A stretch of DNA of 64,000 nt, taken from Lachnospiraceae bacterium (GTDB lineage: Bacteria > Bacillota > Clostridia > Lachnospirales > Lachnospiraceae). The position numbers were made by a program, and so were the translations under genes. Location: assembly GCA_910574715.1 (NCBI GenBank), contig CAJTCH010000017.1, forward strand, positions 1-64,000, read 5' to 3'. How positions within the stretch are numbered: position 1 is the stretch's first letter; each line of letters begins with the position of its first letter. This document shows positions 57,159 through 64,000 of this stretch, piece after piece. Below the pieces are notes generated by a model. The model made no database searches and had not been told where the DNA came from. It saw only the letters and a program-made list of their open reading frames with translations.

Positions 57159-57767
57159 TTAACTGCGGGAACGGATATCGAATTCCGGGTTGATCGCATA
57201 GAAGTTCTTGCTGTCCAAATGATCCTGAACGATTCTTAGGCCTTCACCGAAACGCTGGTAGTGCACGATCTCTCGTTCTCTTAAGAAACGGATCGGTTCG
57301 CAGACTTCCGGGTCTTTGACAAGGCGCAGGATATTGTCGTAAGTGGTTCTGGCTTTCTGCTCTGCTGCCATATCTTCATGAATATCTGTAATCGGGTCGC
57401 CTTTGGATTGGAAATATGTTGCGGTCCAAGGAGCGCCGCTTGCTGCCTGGGGCCAGAGGGCCAGTGTGTGATCTACATAATATTTGTCAAAACCGGATTC
57501 AACTAACTGTTCTGGTGTCAGATTTTTGGTAAGCTGGTAGACAATAGCGCAGATCATTTCCATATGAGCAAGTTCTTCTGTACCTATATCCGTCAGGATG
57601 CCGGTCACTTCCTTATAAGGCATGGTATAGCGCTGGGACAGATACCGCATGGAGGCGGCCAGCTCACCGTCGGGTCCGCCGAACTGTGTGATGATCACCT
57701 GGGCGATCTTCGGATTCGTCTGGGTGATTCTCACGGGGTGCTGCAGTCGTTTCTCATAATTCCACAT
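57159..57767 (-). CDS. cotJC: Spore coat protein CotJC, manganese catalase family
   Basis: This 202-aa protein matches CotJC, a spore-associated protein of the manganese-catalase fold. Glu and His ligands are visible in DIGTEELAHMEM and AAEQKARTTYD, plus the IVHYQRFGE segment. It follows cotJB after 3 bp. In Bacillus it is part of the inner coat operon and may protect spores from peroxide; whether this one has catalase activity is unknown. Its presence confirms that the organism forms endospores. Confidence 0.95.
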   Translation of the reverse strand: MWNYEKRLQHPVRITQTNPKIAQVIITQFGGPDGELAASMRYLSQRYTMPYKEVTGILTDIGTEELAHMEMICAIVYQLTKNLTPEQLVESGFDKYYVDHTLALWPQAASGAPWTATYFQSKGDPITDIHEDMAAEQKARTTYDNILRLVKDPEVCEPIRFLREREIVHYQRFGEGLRIVQDHLDSKNFYAINPEFDIRSRS

Positions 57768-57770
57768 ATA

Positions 57771-58040
57771 CTAGCATCCTCCTTCCTGCCATGGCCATGG
57801 CTCGTTGATCCAGCACCAGTAGTCTGCCGGGGTGTGGGCGGTATCAAGCGTAAGAGGGCCGTAGAATTTGGCGTACTCTCTTAGGGCCTGGACCCGCTGC
57901 TTCTTGAATTCTTCAAAATATTCCAGGGCGTCGGAATTACAGGGATGCGTATCTAAGAATAACTTCACATCATCTACCGCGAAGCTGACTACGTTGATCC
58001 ATTCCAATAATTCACGGCGGTTAGGTTTGTTTTCTGTCAT
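57771..58040 (-). CDS. cotJB: Spore coat protein CotJB
   Basis: This is an 89-aa CotJB-type coat peptide (ELLEWINVVSFAVDDVKLFLDTHPCNSDALEYFEEF...YGPLTLD...WCWINEPWPWQEGGC). ATG 58040 overlaps the cotJA stop as ATGA, with GGAGG 9 nt upstream; the apparent longer start at 58049 reads TTG and is too near the ribosome site. It should be assembled into the spore coat with CotJC. Translation is coupled to cotJA. Confidence 0.93.
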   Translation of the reverse strand: MTENKPNRRELLEWINVVSFAVDDVKLFLDTHPCNSDALEYFEEFKKQRVQALREYAKFYGPLTLDTAHTPADYWCWINEPWPWQEGGC

Positions 58041-58321
58041 CTGCAGCAACCTCCGATCCCGATCCCGTTGAACGGTTTATTCAATTCTTCGAAAATGGTT
58101 CCCTGATGAAATCCTTTTTCTGCTTCGTAGATGTTCTGCCACTCCTGCCATGGTACATAGGCCATAGCGATAGGCATACCATTTAATTCATCGTACTCAG
58201 CTCTGTCCTCGCAGCACGCTGAGGAGGGGCGGCAGCTTTGGGGAGGCTGTGGCATTGGAGATGGCCGGCTGCAGCCGCTGCGCCGCGTACAATCTGACGT
58301 ATTATAACGATAATTCGGCAT
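58037..58321 (-). CDS. cotJA: Spore coat-associated protein CotJA
   Basis: This 94-aa protein has a Cys/Pro/Ser-rich N-terminus (RSGCSRPSPMPQPPQSCRPSSACC) and the CotJA core PIAMAYVPWQEWQNIYEAEKGFHQGTIFEELNKPF. ATG 58321 has GGAAGGAG 8 nt upstream and is preferred to the in-frame ATG 58339. It is the first gene of the cotJABC coat operon. A mother-cell sigma-like promoter precedes it. The long Pro/Cys head is unusual compared with short CotJA proteins and could cross-link within the coat. Confidence 0.9.
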   Translation of the reverse strand: MPNYRYNTSDCTRRSGCSRPSPMPQPPQSCRPSSACCEDRAEYDELNGMPIAMAYVPWQEWQNIYEAEKGFHQGTIFEELNKPFNGIGIGGCCR

Positions 58322-58355
58322 GTGTGATGCTCCTTCCATAGAACGTTTGCAATAA

Positions 58356-58382
58356 CAGTGTATGGGAAATTAAGAAAAAGGT
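58356..58382 (-). promoter_or_regulatory. Possible mother-cell (SigK/SigE-type) promoter of cotJABC
   Basis: On the minus strand an AC (58381-58382) is followed by 16 bp and CATACACT (58357-58364), close to the SigK pattern AC-N16-CATAnnnT. The -10 also resembles SigE sites. It lies 34 bp upstream of the cotJA start. Confidence 0.45.
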
Positions 58383-58405
58383 GCGCATTTTACATGCATT
58401 GAAGG

Positions 58406-58434
58406 TTGTTTTTGAAGCGATATCTGAGTATAAT
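58406..58434 (+). promoter_or_regulatory. Promoter of the SEDS gene
   Basis: TTGTTT (58406-58411) and TATAAT (58429-58434) have a 17-bp spacer, 24 bp before the start codon. Confidence 0.65.
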
Positions 58435-58458
58435 AGATACGATTGGAGTGTAAATATA

Positions 58459-59664
58459 ATGGAGAAGAGTCAGGAAGCAACAAGAGTAAGACCAAAAGTA
58501 AAACCAGGCAGAACAAAAGATACGAGCCCGGAAGCATCATTAAGGAAGAAACGCATGGTCCGTTTCTTTGATTACAATCTGCTCACGATACTGATATCGC
58601 TGATCTGTTTCGGACTGGTGATGCTGTACAGCAGCAGTGCATACGGGGCGCTGCTCCGGCATGGTGACAGTATGCATTATTTTAAGCGTCAGTTGTTCTT
58701 TTATGCCGTTGGATTTGTCGGTATGTATGTGATCGCGAAGATTGACTATCATATCTATATCAGGTGGGCCAGGCAGATCTATTTTCTGTCCATATTTGCG
58801 ATGGCGCTCGTGAAGACGCCGCTGGGCAAGGAGGTCAATGGAGCCAGGAGATGGATCAGGCTGCCCTTTGACCAACAGCTTCAGCCGGCAGAGATTGCCA
58901 AGATCGCGATCATCCTGTTTATTCCGGTCCTGATCTGCAACCTGGGCAAGGACATCAAGAGCTTTAAGGGAATCCGGCAGATCCTTGCGTGGGGCGGCGT
59001 CTCGGCGGGATGCGTGCTGGTTCTCACAGAGAACTTAAGCACGGCCGTGATTGTCATGGGGATCACCTGTATTATGATATTCGTAGTCCATCCAAAGACG
59101 AAGCCCTTTGTGGTGCTTGTGGGGGCAGGGGCGGTTCTTCTTCTGGCGGCGGTGAAGGTCATGAGCATGACGCTTAAGACAAGCAGTAATTTCCGTCTGC
59201 GGAGGATTCTTGTGTGGCTGAACCCGGAAGAGCATACAGCGGAGGGAGGCTTTCAGGTGCTTCAAGGATTGTATGCGGTGGGGTCCGGAGGATTCTTTGG
59301 CAAGGGTCTGGGGAACAGCGCGCAGAAGATGATCATTCCCGAAGTGCAGAACGATATGATCCTTTCTATAGTATGTGAGGAATTGGGAGTTTTTGGCGCG
59401 ATTATCGTGCTGGTTTTGTTCGGTATGCTGTTATACCGGTTGATGTTCATTGCGCAGAATGCGCCGGATATGTATGGTTCGCTGATCGTGACAGGGATAT
59501 TTGCCCACATGGCCCTCCAGGTCGTGCTGAATGTTGCCGTTGTGATCAATCTGATCCCCACCACGGGAATTACGCTGCCGTTTATCAGTTACGGAGGAAC
59601 CGCCAGTGTGTTTATCATGGCAGAGATGGGGATCGCCCTTGGAGTGTCTGGAAAAATCAAATAA
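58459..59664 (+). CDS. SEDS family glycan polymerase (FtsW/RodA/SpoVE)
   Basis: This is a 401-aa membrane protein with about ten hydrophobic helices, belonging to the SEDS peptidoglycan polymerases. The diagnostic C-terminal block NLIPTTGITLPFISYGGTASVFIMAE and the internal LQPAEIAKIAIILF stretch are present. FtsW, RodA and SpoVE cannot be separated on sequence alone. ATG 58459 has GGAG upstream; an in-frame upstream ATG-like start at 58381 overlaps the promoter. It lies about 2.9 kb before the mraZ division cluster, which leans slightly toward FtsW, but SpoVE is equally possible. Confidence 0.93.
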   Translation: MEKSQEATRVRPKVKPGRTKDTSPEASLRKKRMVRFFDYNLLTILISLICFGLVMLYSSSAYGALLRHGDSMHYFKRQLFFYAVGFVGMYVIAKIDYHIYIRWARQIYFLSIFAMALVKTPLGKEVNGARRWIRLPFDQQLQPAEIAKIAIILFIPVLICNLGKDIKSFKGIRQILAWGGVSAGCVLVLTENLSTAVIVMGITCIMIFVVHPKTKPFVVLVGAGAVLLLAAVKVMSMTLKTSSNFRLRRILVWLNPEEHTAEGGFQVLQGLYAVGSGGFFGKGLGNSAQKMIIPEVQNDMILSIVCEELGVFGAIIVLVLFGMLLYRLMFIAQNAPDMYGSLIVTGIFAHMALQVVLNVAVVINLIPTTGITLPFISYGGTASVFIMAEMGIALGVSGKIK

Positions 59665-59701
59665 AATACTTTTCTTTCCAATATAAATATGGTATGATAA
59701 T

Positions 59702-59726
59702 CTATGTAGTATTTAAAACTACATAG
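59702..59726. promoter_or_regulatory. Inverted repeat in the leader of degV-2
   Basis: CTATGTAGT (59702-59710) and ACTACATAG (59718-59726) form a perfect 9-bp repeat with a 7-bp loop, just after a possible -10 (TATGAT 59693-59698). It may be an operator or an RNA hairpin. No T-run follows. Confidence 0.5.
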
Positions 59727-59768
59727 TGTGGAAATGAAGAACACAATATATATACCGGGAGGATGGGT

Positions 59769-60608
59769 ATGAGTTATAAGATTATCGTGGATAGCTGCGG
59801 CGAATTAACGGAAGAGATGAAAGCGTCAGGGCGCTTTGAGACGGCATCTCTGGAGATTGATGTTCATGGACATCATATTATTGATGACGAGACTTTTGAC
59901 CAGGCAGAATTTCTAAGGCTGGTGGCGGAGTCTCCGGATTCCCCGAAGTCTTCCTGCCCGTCTCCGGAGCATTATATGGAAGGTTACCGGTGCGAGGCGG
60001 AGCATGTGTATGCGGTCACACTGTCTGCGGAGCTGAGCGGGTCTTACAACAGTGCGATCCTTGGGAAGAACCTTTATCATGAAGAGTACGGCGAGAAGGA
60101 TATCTATGTGTTCAATTCTCGTTCTGCGTCGATCGGGGAGACGCTGATCGCTATGAAGATCGTGGAATGCGAGGAACAGGGGATGGAATTCGCGCAGGTG
60201 GTGGAGACGGTAGAGGCATATATCGGGGAACAGCACACGTATTTCGTGTTGGAGACACTGGATACATTGAGGAAGAACGGACGGCTTACCGGAGTGAAGG
60301 CGGTAGTAGCGACCGCGCTCAATATCAAGCCGGTCATGGGTGCGACGCCGGTCGGCACGATCCTCCAGCTTGGACAGGCGCGGGGTATGAAGAAGGCTCT
60401 GGTTAAGATGGTGGATGAGATCATGAAGGATCTTAAGGAGTCGAAGAAGAAGATACTGGCGATTTCGCACTGCAACTGCCGGGAGAGGGCAGAGTATGTG
60501 AAGGAGATGCTGGTGCATAAGGCGGATTTCAGAGATGTGGTGATCCTTGATACGGCGGGAATCAGCAGTATGTATGCGGCAGACGGCGGTGTGATTGTTG
60601 TGGTGTAG
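59769..60608 (+). CDS. DegV family fatty-acid-binding protein (second copy)
   Basis: This is a 279-aa DegV/FakB-type protein, distinct from the copy at 17534. VDSCGELT at the start, SAELSGSYNSA in the middle and NIKPVMGATPVGTILQLGQARGMKKALVKM are family motifs. The N-terminal DSxGELT replaces the usual TDSxSD, which may alter ligand preference. ATG 59769 follows GGGAGG by 6 nt; the ATG at 59763 abuts it. The mobile-element-like insertion begins 26 bp after the stop. Confidence 0.9.
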   Translation: MSYKIIVDSCGELTEEMKASGRFETASLEIDVHGHHIIDDETFDQAEFLRLVAESPDSPKSSCPSPEHYMEGYRCEAEHVYAVTLSAELSGSYNSAILGKNLYHEEYGEKDIYVFNSRSASIGETLIAMKIVECEEQGMEFAQVVETVEAYIGEQHTYFVLETLDTLRKNGRLTGVKAVVATALNIKPVMGATPVGTILQLGQARGMKKALVKMVDEIMKDLKESKKKILAISHCNCRERAEYVKEMLVHKADFRDVVILDTAGISSMYAADGGVIVVV

Positions 60609-60626
60609 CCGGCAGGAGATCATCTT

Positions 60627-60776
60627 ATGTTATGGTAACAGTTCAGATACCTTCACTGTTACAGGCATCCGGCCATTAAAAATCGCTTCGCGATGGGCCG
60701 GATGCTCTCAGGCTCTACTCTGTGGTACGGTCAGCGCAGTGAATGCGCAGACCTGTCTGAACTGTTACATGTTATG
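60627..60776. mobile_element. 134-bp MITE-like element with 13-bp terminal inverted repeats and 8-bp target duplication
   Basis: The element (60635-60768) begins GTAACAGTTCAGA and ends TCTGAACTGTTAC, a perfect 13-bp terminal inverted repeat. It is bracketed by perfect 8-bp direct repeats ATGTTATG (60627-60634 and 60769-60776). It encodes no protein. Internal stems are GCATCCGGCC (60665-60674) with GGCCGGATGC (60696-60705), and ATCGC with GCGAT inside that loop. GTAACAGT can alternatively pair with ACTGTTAC at 60655-60662, giving a left hairpin like the 29-bp element at 53486. Confidence 0.85.
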
Positions 60777-60807
60777 TTCCTTTTTCGTCGGATTTGGGAT
60801 AAACTTG

Positions 60808-60836
60808 TTGTATAATTCCTGGATTTGTGATAGAAT
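60808..60836 (+). promoter_or_regulatory. Promoter of the small membrane protein gene
   Basis: TTGTAT (60808-60813) and TAGAAT (60831-60836) have a 17-bp spacer, located just beyond the MITE-like insertion. Confidence 0.55.
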
Positions 60837-60925
60837 ATCTCCTATGTCAGGAATTGCAGAAGGATGACAGATATTATGGCTGTCATTCTGCTATTTATTT
60901 ATATAGTAAGAAGGAGTCAGAAGCT

Positions 60926-61171
60926 ATGAGTCAGGAGAAGGTTGACAGATATAAGAAGGAGAAGGCGAACCGTAAGGAGAATGTGCGCAAAGAGAAGATG
61001 CGCAATGCCATGCATAAGGGGGTGGTATGCCTTGTGGGAGTTTTGCTGATCGGATGGATCGGATATTCTGCGTATGGCAGATTTGAGGAGAGCAGGTCGA
61101 ACCAGGAAGCGCACGTGGATTACTCCGCATTGACGAACCTGAAGACAGAGCTTGCCGAGGTGGCCGAATAG
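60926..61171 (+). CDS. Small single-pass membrane protein
   Basis: This 81-aa protein has a highly charged Lys/Arg/Glu N-terminus (SQEKVDRYKKEKANRKENVR), one transmembrane helix (VVCLVGVLLIGWIGYSAYG) and a short tail. It is not recognised. ATG 60926 has AAGGAG about 9 nt upstream; the in-frame upstream extension to 60827 lies at the promoter and is rejected. It ends at a terminator and so is a single-gene unit just before the division cluster. Its role is unknown, although its position suggests an envelope function. Confidence 0.8.
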   Translation: MSQEKVDRYKKEKANRKENVRKEKMRNAMHKGVVCLVGVLLIGWIGYSAYGRFEESRSNQEAHVDYSALTNLKTELAEVAE

Positions 61172-61211
61172 TGTGACAGATGGTTATATTAAGCTGAATT
61201 GATTGACGATT

Positions 61212-61241
61212 AGAAGCAGAATGAGTTCTGCTTCTTTTTTT
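61212..61241 (+). terminator. Rho-independent terminator before the mraZ cluster
   Basis: AGAAGCAGAA (61212-61221) pairs with TTCTGCTTCT (61226-61235) around TGAG and is followed by a T-run to 61241. Confidence 0.93.
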
Positions 61242-61270
61242 GTGCAAAATACCAAAAAGTGAAAAAGGGG

Positions 61271-61299
61271 TTGAAATAGTCAAAAAAGTAGTTTACAAT
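61271..61299 (+). promoter_or_regulatory. mraZ promoter
   Basis: TTGAAA (61271-61276) and TACAAT (61294-61299) have a 17-bp spacer. MraZ-type repeats begin just after the expected start of transcription. Confidence 0.8.
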
Positions 61300-61305
61300 G
61301 AATTC

Positions 61306-61352
61306 AAGTGGTAGAAAGTGGTGAAAAGTGGAACGAAGTGGTAATAAAGTGG
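61306..61352 (+). promoter_or_regulatory. MraZ-type operator: five AAGTGG repeats at 10-bp spacing
   Basis: AAGTGG occurs at 61306, 61316, 61326, 61336 and 61347, with periods of 10, 10, 10 and 11 bp. MraZ is known to repress its own operon through short direct repeats containing TGG at about one helical turn. The array lies between promoter and mraZ, fitting autorepression of the division cluster. Confidence 0.75.
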
Positions 61353-61379
61353 AGCTGCTTGGGAGAAGGTGAGTTCTGA

Positions 61380-61820
61380 ATGTTGAAAGGGGAGTATAGT
61401 CATAATATTGATGCGAAGGGTAGATTGATCATTCCGGCCAAGTTTCGTGACGATCTAGGGGAGAATTTCGTCATAACCAAAGGGATGGAGAATTGCCTCT
61501 ATGTATACCCGGAGAACGAGTGGAACATCTTCGAAGAGAAACTGAACGCCCTGCCAACTACTACGGACAAGAAAGCCCGCGCCCTTGCATATTTTTTTCA
61601 GGGGAGTGCGACAGACGGCGATCTTGACAAGCAAGGAAGAACTCTGATCCCTTCCGTCCTCAGAGAATTCGCACATCTGGACAAGGAGGTCGTATTCATC
61701 GGTATGGGGAAGCGTGCCGAGATCTGGGACAAGGCGAGATGGGATGAGAAGAATGCTGAAGTGGAAATGAACATTGAAGATATTGCATCTGATATGGAAG
61801 CAAGCGGATTTAGTATCTGA
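61380..61820 (+). CDS. mraZ: Transcriptional regulator MraZ
   Basis: This 146-aa protein has two SpoVT-AbrB-type repeats (GEYSHNIDAKGRLIIPAKFRDDLG and DGDLDKQGRTLIPSVLREFA), the double-domain form of MraZ that assembles into a ring. It is the first gene of the dcw (division and cell wall) cluster and represses it. The ATG is preceded by a purine-rich AAGGTGA. The repeated AAGTGG array upstream is the likely binding site. rsmH, an ftsL-like gene and a PBP gene follow. Confidence 0.96.
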   Translation: MLKGEYSHNIDAKGRLIIPAKFRDDLGENFVITKGMENCLYVYPENEWNIFEEKLNALPTTTDKKARALAYFFQGSATDGDLDKQGRTLIPSVLREFAHLDKEVVFIGMGKRAEIWDKARWDEKNAEVEMNIEDIASDMEASGFSI

Positions 61821-61926
61821 CCAATAGTATATGATATCATTTGTCTGAAGGCTTTGTGGGTAGGCTGTTGTGCCGGTCGGATATCATGCGGTCAGCACAG
61901 AGGACAGTATGCGAAAGGGAGCGGAT

Positions 61927-62862
61927 ATGGAATTCGAACACAGATCAGTATTACTGAAAGAGACGGTTGACGGATTGAAGGTGAAACCTGACGGTGTCTA
62001 CGTTGATGGTACACTCGGCGGCGGCGGGCACAGTCTTGAGATCTGCAGGCGTCTGGGAACACAGGGGAGTATTATAGGAATAGACCAGGATGCGGCGGCC
62101 ATTGAGGCGGCGGGCATCCGACTGAAAGACTTCGGGGAGAAGGTCACGATAGTCAGAAGCAACTATTGTGATATGAAGTCGCAGCTTCAAGGCCTTGGGA
62201 TTGACAAGGTAGATGGGATCGTTCTGGATCTGGGCGTGTCGTCTTATCAGTTGGATACGGCAGAGCGGGGGTTCTCCTATCGGGAGGATGCATCTTTGGA
62301 CATGCGTATGGATACGCGTCAGAAGATGACGGCCAGAGATATTGTCAATGACTACGGCGAGATGGAACTTTACCGTGTGATCAGGGATTACGGGGAGGAT
62401 AAGTTTGCGAAGAATATCGCCAGGCATATCGTAAGTGCACGCGGGAAAGGCTCCATCGAGACGACAGGGCAGTTGGCAGAGATCATCAGAGCAGCCATTC
62501 CGATGAAGTACCAGAAGAAGTCCGGGCATCCGGCCAAGAGGACATTTCAGGCGATCAGGATTGAGCTGAACCGGGAATTGGAGGTCTTAAGAGATTCGTT
62601 GGATATGATGATCGATCTGCTGAATCCAAGGGGAAGGTTGTGTATTATCACATTCCATTCACTGGAGGACAGGATTGTTAAGAGTGCATTTAAGAAGAAT
62701 GAGAACCCTTGCACCTGTCCGGCAGATTTTCCTGTATGTGTATGCGGGAAGATATCAAAGGGGAGTATTATTACTAGAAAACCGATCTTGCCAAGTGACG
62801 GAGAGATCAAGACAAACAGCCGCTCCAAGAGCGCGAAGCTTCGTATCTTCGAGCGCAGCTGA
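61927..62862 (+). CDS. rsmH: 16S rRNA (cytosine(1402)-N4)-methyltransferase RsmH
   Basis: This 311-aa methyltransferase modifies C1402 in the ribosomal decoding centre. The N-terminal [14 protein letters not shown] and [17 protein letters not shown]-binding segments, [18 protein letters not shown] and the later [10 protein letters not shown] motif are diagnostic. ATG 61927 follows GGGAG by 5 nt; the in-frame start at 61870 has no site and would add 19 residues. It is the second gene of the cluster, formerly named mraW. Confidence 0.96.
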   Translation: MEFEHRSVLLKETVDGLKVKPDGVYVDGTLGGGGHSLEICRRLGTQGSIIGIDQDAAAIEAAGIRLKDFGEKVTIVRSNYCDMKSQLQGLGIDKVDGIVLDLGVSSYQLDTAERGFSYREDASLDMRMDTRQKMTARDIVNDYGEMELYRVIRDYGEDKFAKNIARHIVSARGKGSIETTGQLAEIIRAAIPMKYQKKSGHPAKRTFQAIRIELNRELEVLRDSLDMMIDLLNPRGRLCIITFHSLEDRIVKSAFKKNENPCTCPADFPVCVCGKISKGSIITRKPILPSDGEIKTNSRSKSAKLRIFERS

Positions 62863-62900
62863 ACTGACAGGACGGGAGCAGGAAGAAAGGGGTGACATAT

Positions 62901-63440
62901 ATGGCAGCAAGACAGAACCGACCGGATTACAGACAACAGTACAGAAGAGGAGATGCAGCCTCGCAGATGTATGTACAGGGTAACGTTGTGACGAAACCGG
63001 CGGAGGAGCCGCGCCGTCATGAGGGGTCGCCCGTAAGACACAGGAAGGCGAGCAGGCAGGTGCGCAAGAACCGTAAGCTTGCCCTTCGCATGAACTCTGC
63101 ATATGTGATATTCCTTGCGGTGGCGGCAGTGATGGCGTTGGTGGTATGTGTCAATTATATAGAACTGCAGTCACGGATTACGAGCCGTTCGAAGAACATT
63201 ACTGCCATGCAGGAAGAACTGGCAAGGCTTCGTGAGGAGAATAACACCAGGTACAATGCAGTGATGGATTCTGTGAATCTAGATGAGATCAGGGACCGCG
63301 CACAGAATGAACTGGGAATGGTCTATGCTTCGCCGGAGAGGATCATCGGTTACGAGAGCCCGGCTACGGATTATGTGAAGAAGTATGAGGACATTCCGGA
63401 GGACGGAGTGCTTGCCCGGTCCGGTGAAAATGACAGATAG
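62901..63440 (+). CDS. FtsL-like cell-division protein
   Basis: This 179-aa bitopic membrane protein has a basic cytoplasmic N-terminus, one transmembrane helix (SAYVIFLAVAAVMALVVCVNYIE, about residues 66-88) and an outside coiled coil (LQSRITSRSKNITAMQEELARLREENN) with the YASPERIIGYESP tail. This matches the position and shape of FtsL/septum-formation-initiator-like proteins. The long N-terminal region is common in Lachnospiraceae. ATG 62901 has AAAGGGG about 8 nt upstream. It lies between rsmH and the PBP gene. Confidence 0.85.
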   Translation: MAARQNRPDYRQQYRRGDAASQMYVQGNVVTKPAEEPRRHEGSPVRHRKASRQVRKNRKLALRMNSAYVIFLAVAAVMALVVCVNYIELQSRITSRSKNITAMQEELARLREENNTRYNAVMDSVNLDEIRDRAQNELGMVYASPERIIGYESPATDYVKKYEDIPEDGVLARSGENDR

Positions 63441-63447
63441 GTGTATT

Positions 63448-64000
63448 ATGGCAAAACATACAAAGAATGTATATAAGAAGAAATTTTCTAAATTCATGCA
63501 GAAGAAGCTAGTATTGTTGTTTGTGGCGATTATACTAGCTTTTGCTGTATTGATAGGCAGGATCACATATATCAATGCGTCCAGCGGTTCCAGCTATACG
63601 AAGCTGGTATTGGACCAGCAGCAGTATGACAGCCGGGCGATTCCTTTCAAGCGGGGGGATATCGTGGACCGCAACGGGACCAAGATTGCGACCAGCGAGA
63701 GGGTTTACAATGTGATCTTAGACGTCAAGGTTATGTGCAGCAAGAAGGACTACATCGAACCTACAATCCGGGTATTGAAGGAATGTTTCGGAATCGAGGA
63801 AGAGAAGGTCCGGGGGGTTATGGAGGAGAGCCCGTCAAGCAGATACAGCGTTCTTCTGAAAGGGATCGACTATGAGACGGCGCAGAGATTTGAGGCGATC
63901 GATCATGATGATGAGAATTATCCCGATGTTAATGGTATCTGGCTTGAGGACGACTATATCCGGAGATATCCATATAATACCCTGGCCAGTGATGTGATCG
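63448..64000 (+). CDS. Penicillin-binding protein, FtsI/SpoVD type (cut by the window end)
   Basis: The ATG at 63448 opens a frame that continues past the window edge (184 complete codons seen). It has a basic start, one transmembrane helix (LVLLFVAIILAFAVLIGRITYI) and the typical RGDIVDRNGTKIATSE motif of class B PBP N-terminal dimerisation domains, followed by HxxEEK-type spacing. Class B PBPs cross-link septal or spore peptidoglycan. FtsI and SpoVD cannot be separated without the C-terminus (transpeptidase and PASTA domains), which lies outside the window. Confidence 0.88.
   Translation, partial: MAKHTKNVYKKKFSKFMQKKLVLLFVAIILAFAVLIGRITYINASSGSSYTKLVLDQQQYDSRAIPFKRGDIVDRNGTKIATSERVYNVILDVKVMCSKKDYIEPTIRVLKECFGIEEEKVRGVMEESPSSRYSVLLKGIDYETAQRFEAIDHDDENYPDVNGIWLEDDYIRRYPYNTLASDVI

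Noticed and set aside
59913..60623. 236-codon open frame on the minus strand
   Set aside because: It is antisense to degV-2 and His/Leu/Arg-rich, typical of a shadow frame.
60635..60768. The palindromic region as a simple terminator of degV-2
   Set aside because: There is no T-run, and the 13-bp terminal repeats with perfect 8-bp flanking duplications fit insertion better.

Overview
The window looks like chromosomal DNA from a spore-forming Firmicute of the class Clostridia, most likely a Lachnospiraceae gut species. This is inferred from gene content and order: mraZ-rsmH-ftsL-PBP, frr-uppS-cdsA-dxr-rseP and dgt-dnaG-rpoD-trmK clusters, cotJABC spore-coat genes, strong GGAGG ribosome binding sites and moderate G+C. 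No rRNA, tRNA or CRISPR array was seen. Most genes lie on the + strand.

Region by region. 1-6.8 kb is a type I restriction-modification island (hsdM, half-length hsdS, hsdR, tyrosine recombinase). It is more A+T rich than the rest and carries short recombination-like repeats shared between hsdS and the recombinase flanks. 6.8-16.8 kb holds an M42 peptidase, a DUF624 membrane protein, a lacZ/CUT1 ABC sugar-uptake operon, a DMT exporter and an EbgR-like LacI regulator. 16.9-21.7 kb has a TetR regulator divergent from degV, a two-component system and a small Nif11-like protein. 21.8-26.1 kb has a MoxR-DUF58-membrane protein operon and an HxlR/nitroreductase divergent pair.

26.2-31.5 kb is a housekeeping cluster: UMP kinase, ribosome recycling, undecaprenyl-PP synthase, CDP-DAG synthase, DXP reductoisomerase and the site-2 protease RseP. 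31.6-35.8 kb has a MerR regulator with an Fe-S aldo/keto reductase, a SpoIID-like/peptidoglycan-binding protein and a membrane-anchored transglutaminase. 36-49.2 kb contains carAB behind an attenuator-like leader, a polyphosphate:AMP phosphotransferase, dgt, dnaG, rpoD, trmK, a Nif3-like protein and a nucleoside kinase. 49.3-53.5 kb holds two unrecognised exported proteins and an ECF sigma/anti-sigma/membrane protein operon. 53.5-58.3 kb has a DUF3795 protein, an AraC regulator, an AraC-GNAT fusion with a MATE exporter, and cotJABC. 58.4-64 kb holds a SEDS protein, a second degV, a small membrane protein and the start of the division/cell-wall cluster, with the last gene cut by the window edge.

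The most notable non-coding structures are: two insertions of what looks like one miniature-element family (termini GTAACAG...CTGTTAC, each with a perfect 8-bp target duplication) at 53.5 and 60.6 kb; a 37-codon leader ORF spanning a terminator in front of carA, arranged like the E. coli pyrBI attenuator; the QRK-coding core repeats of the hsdS/recombinase locus; and a five-copy 10-bp-periodic MraZ-type box before mraZ.
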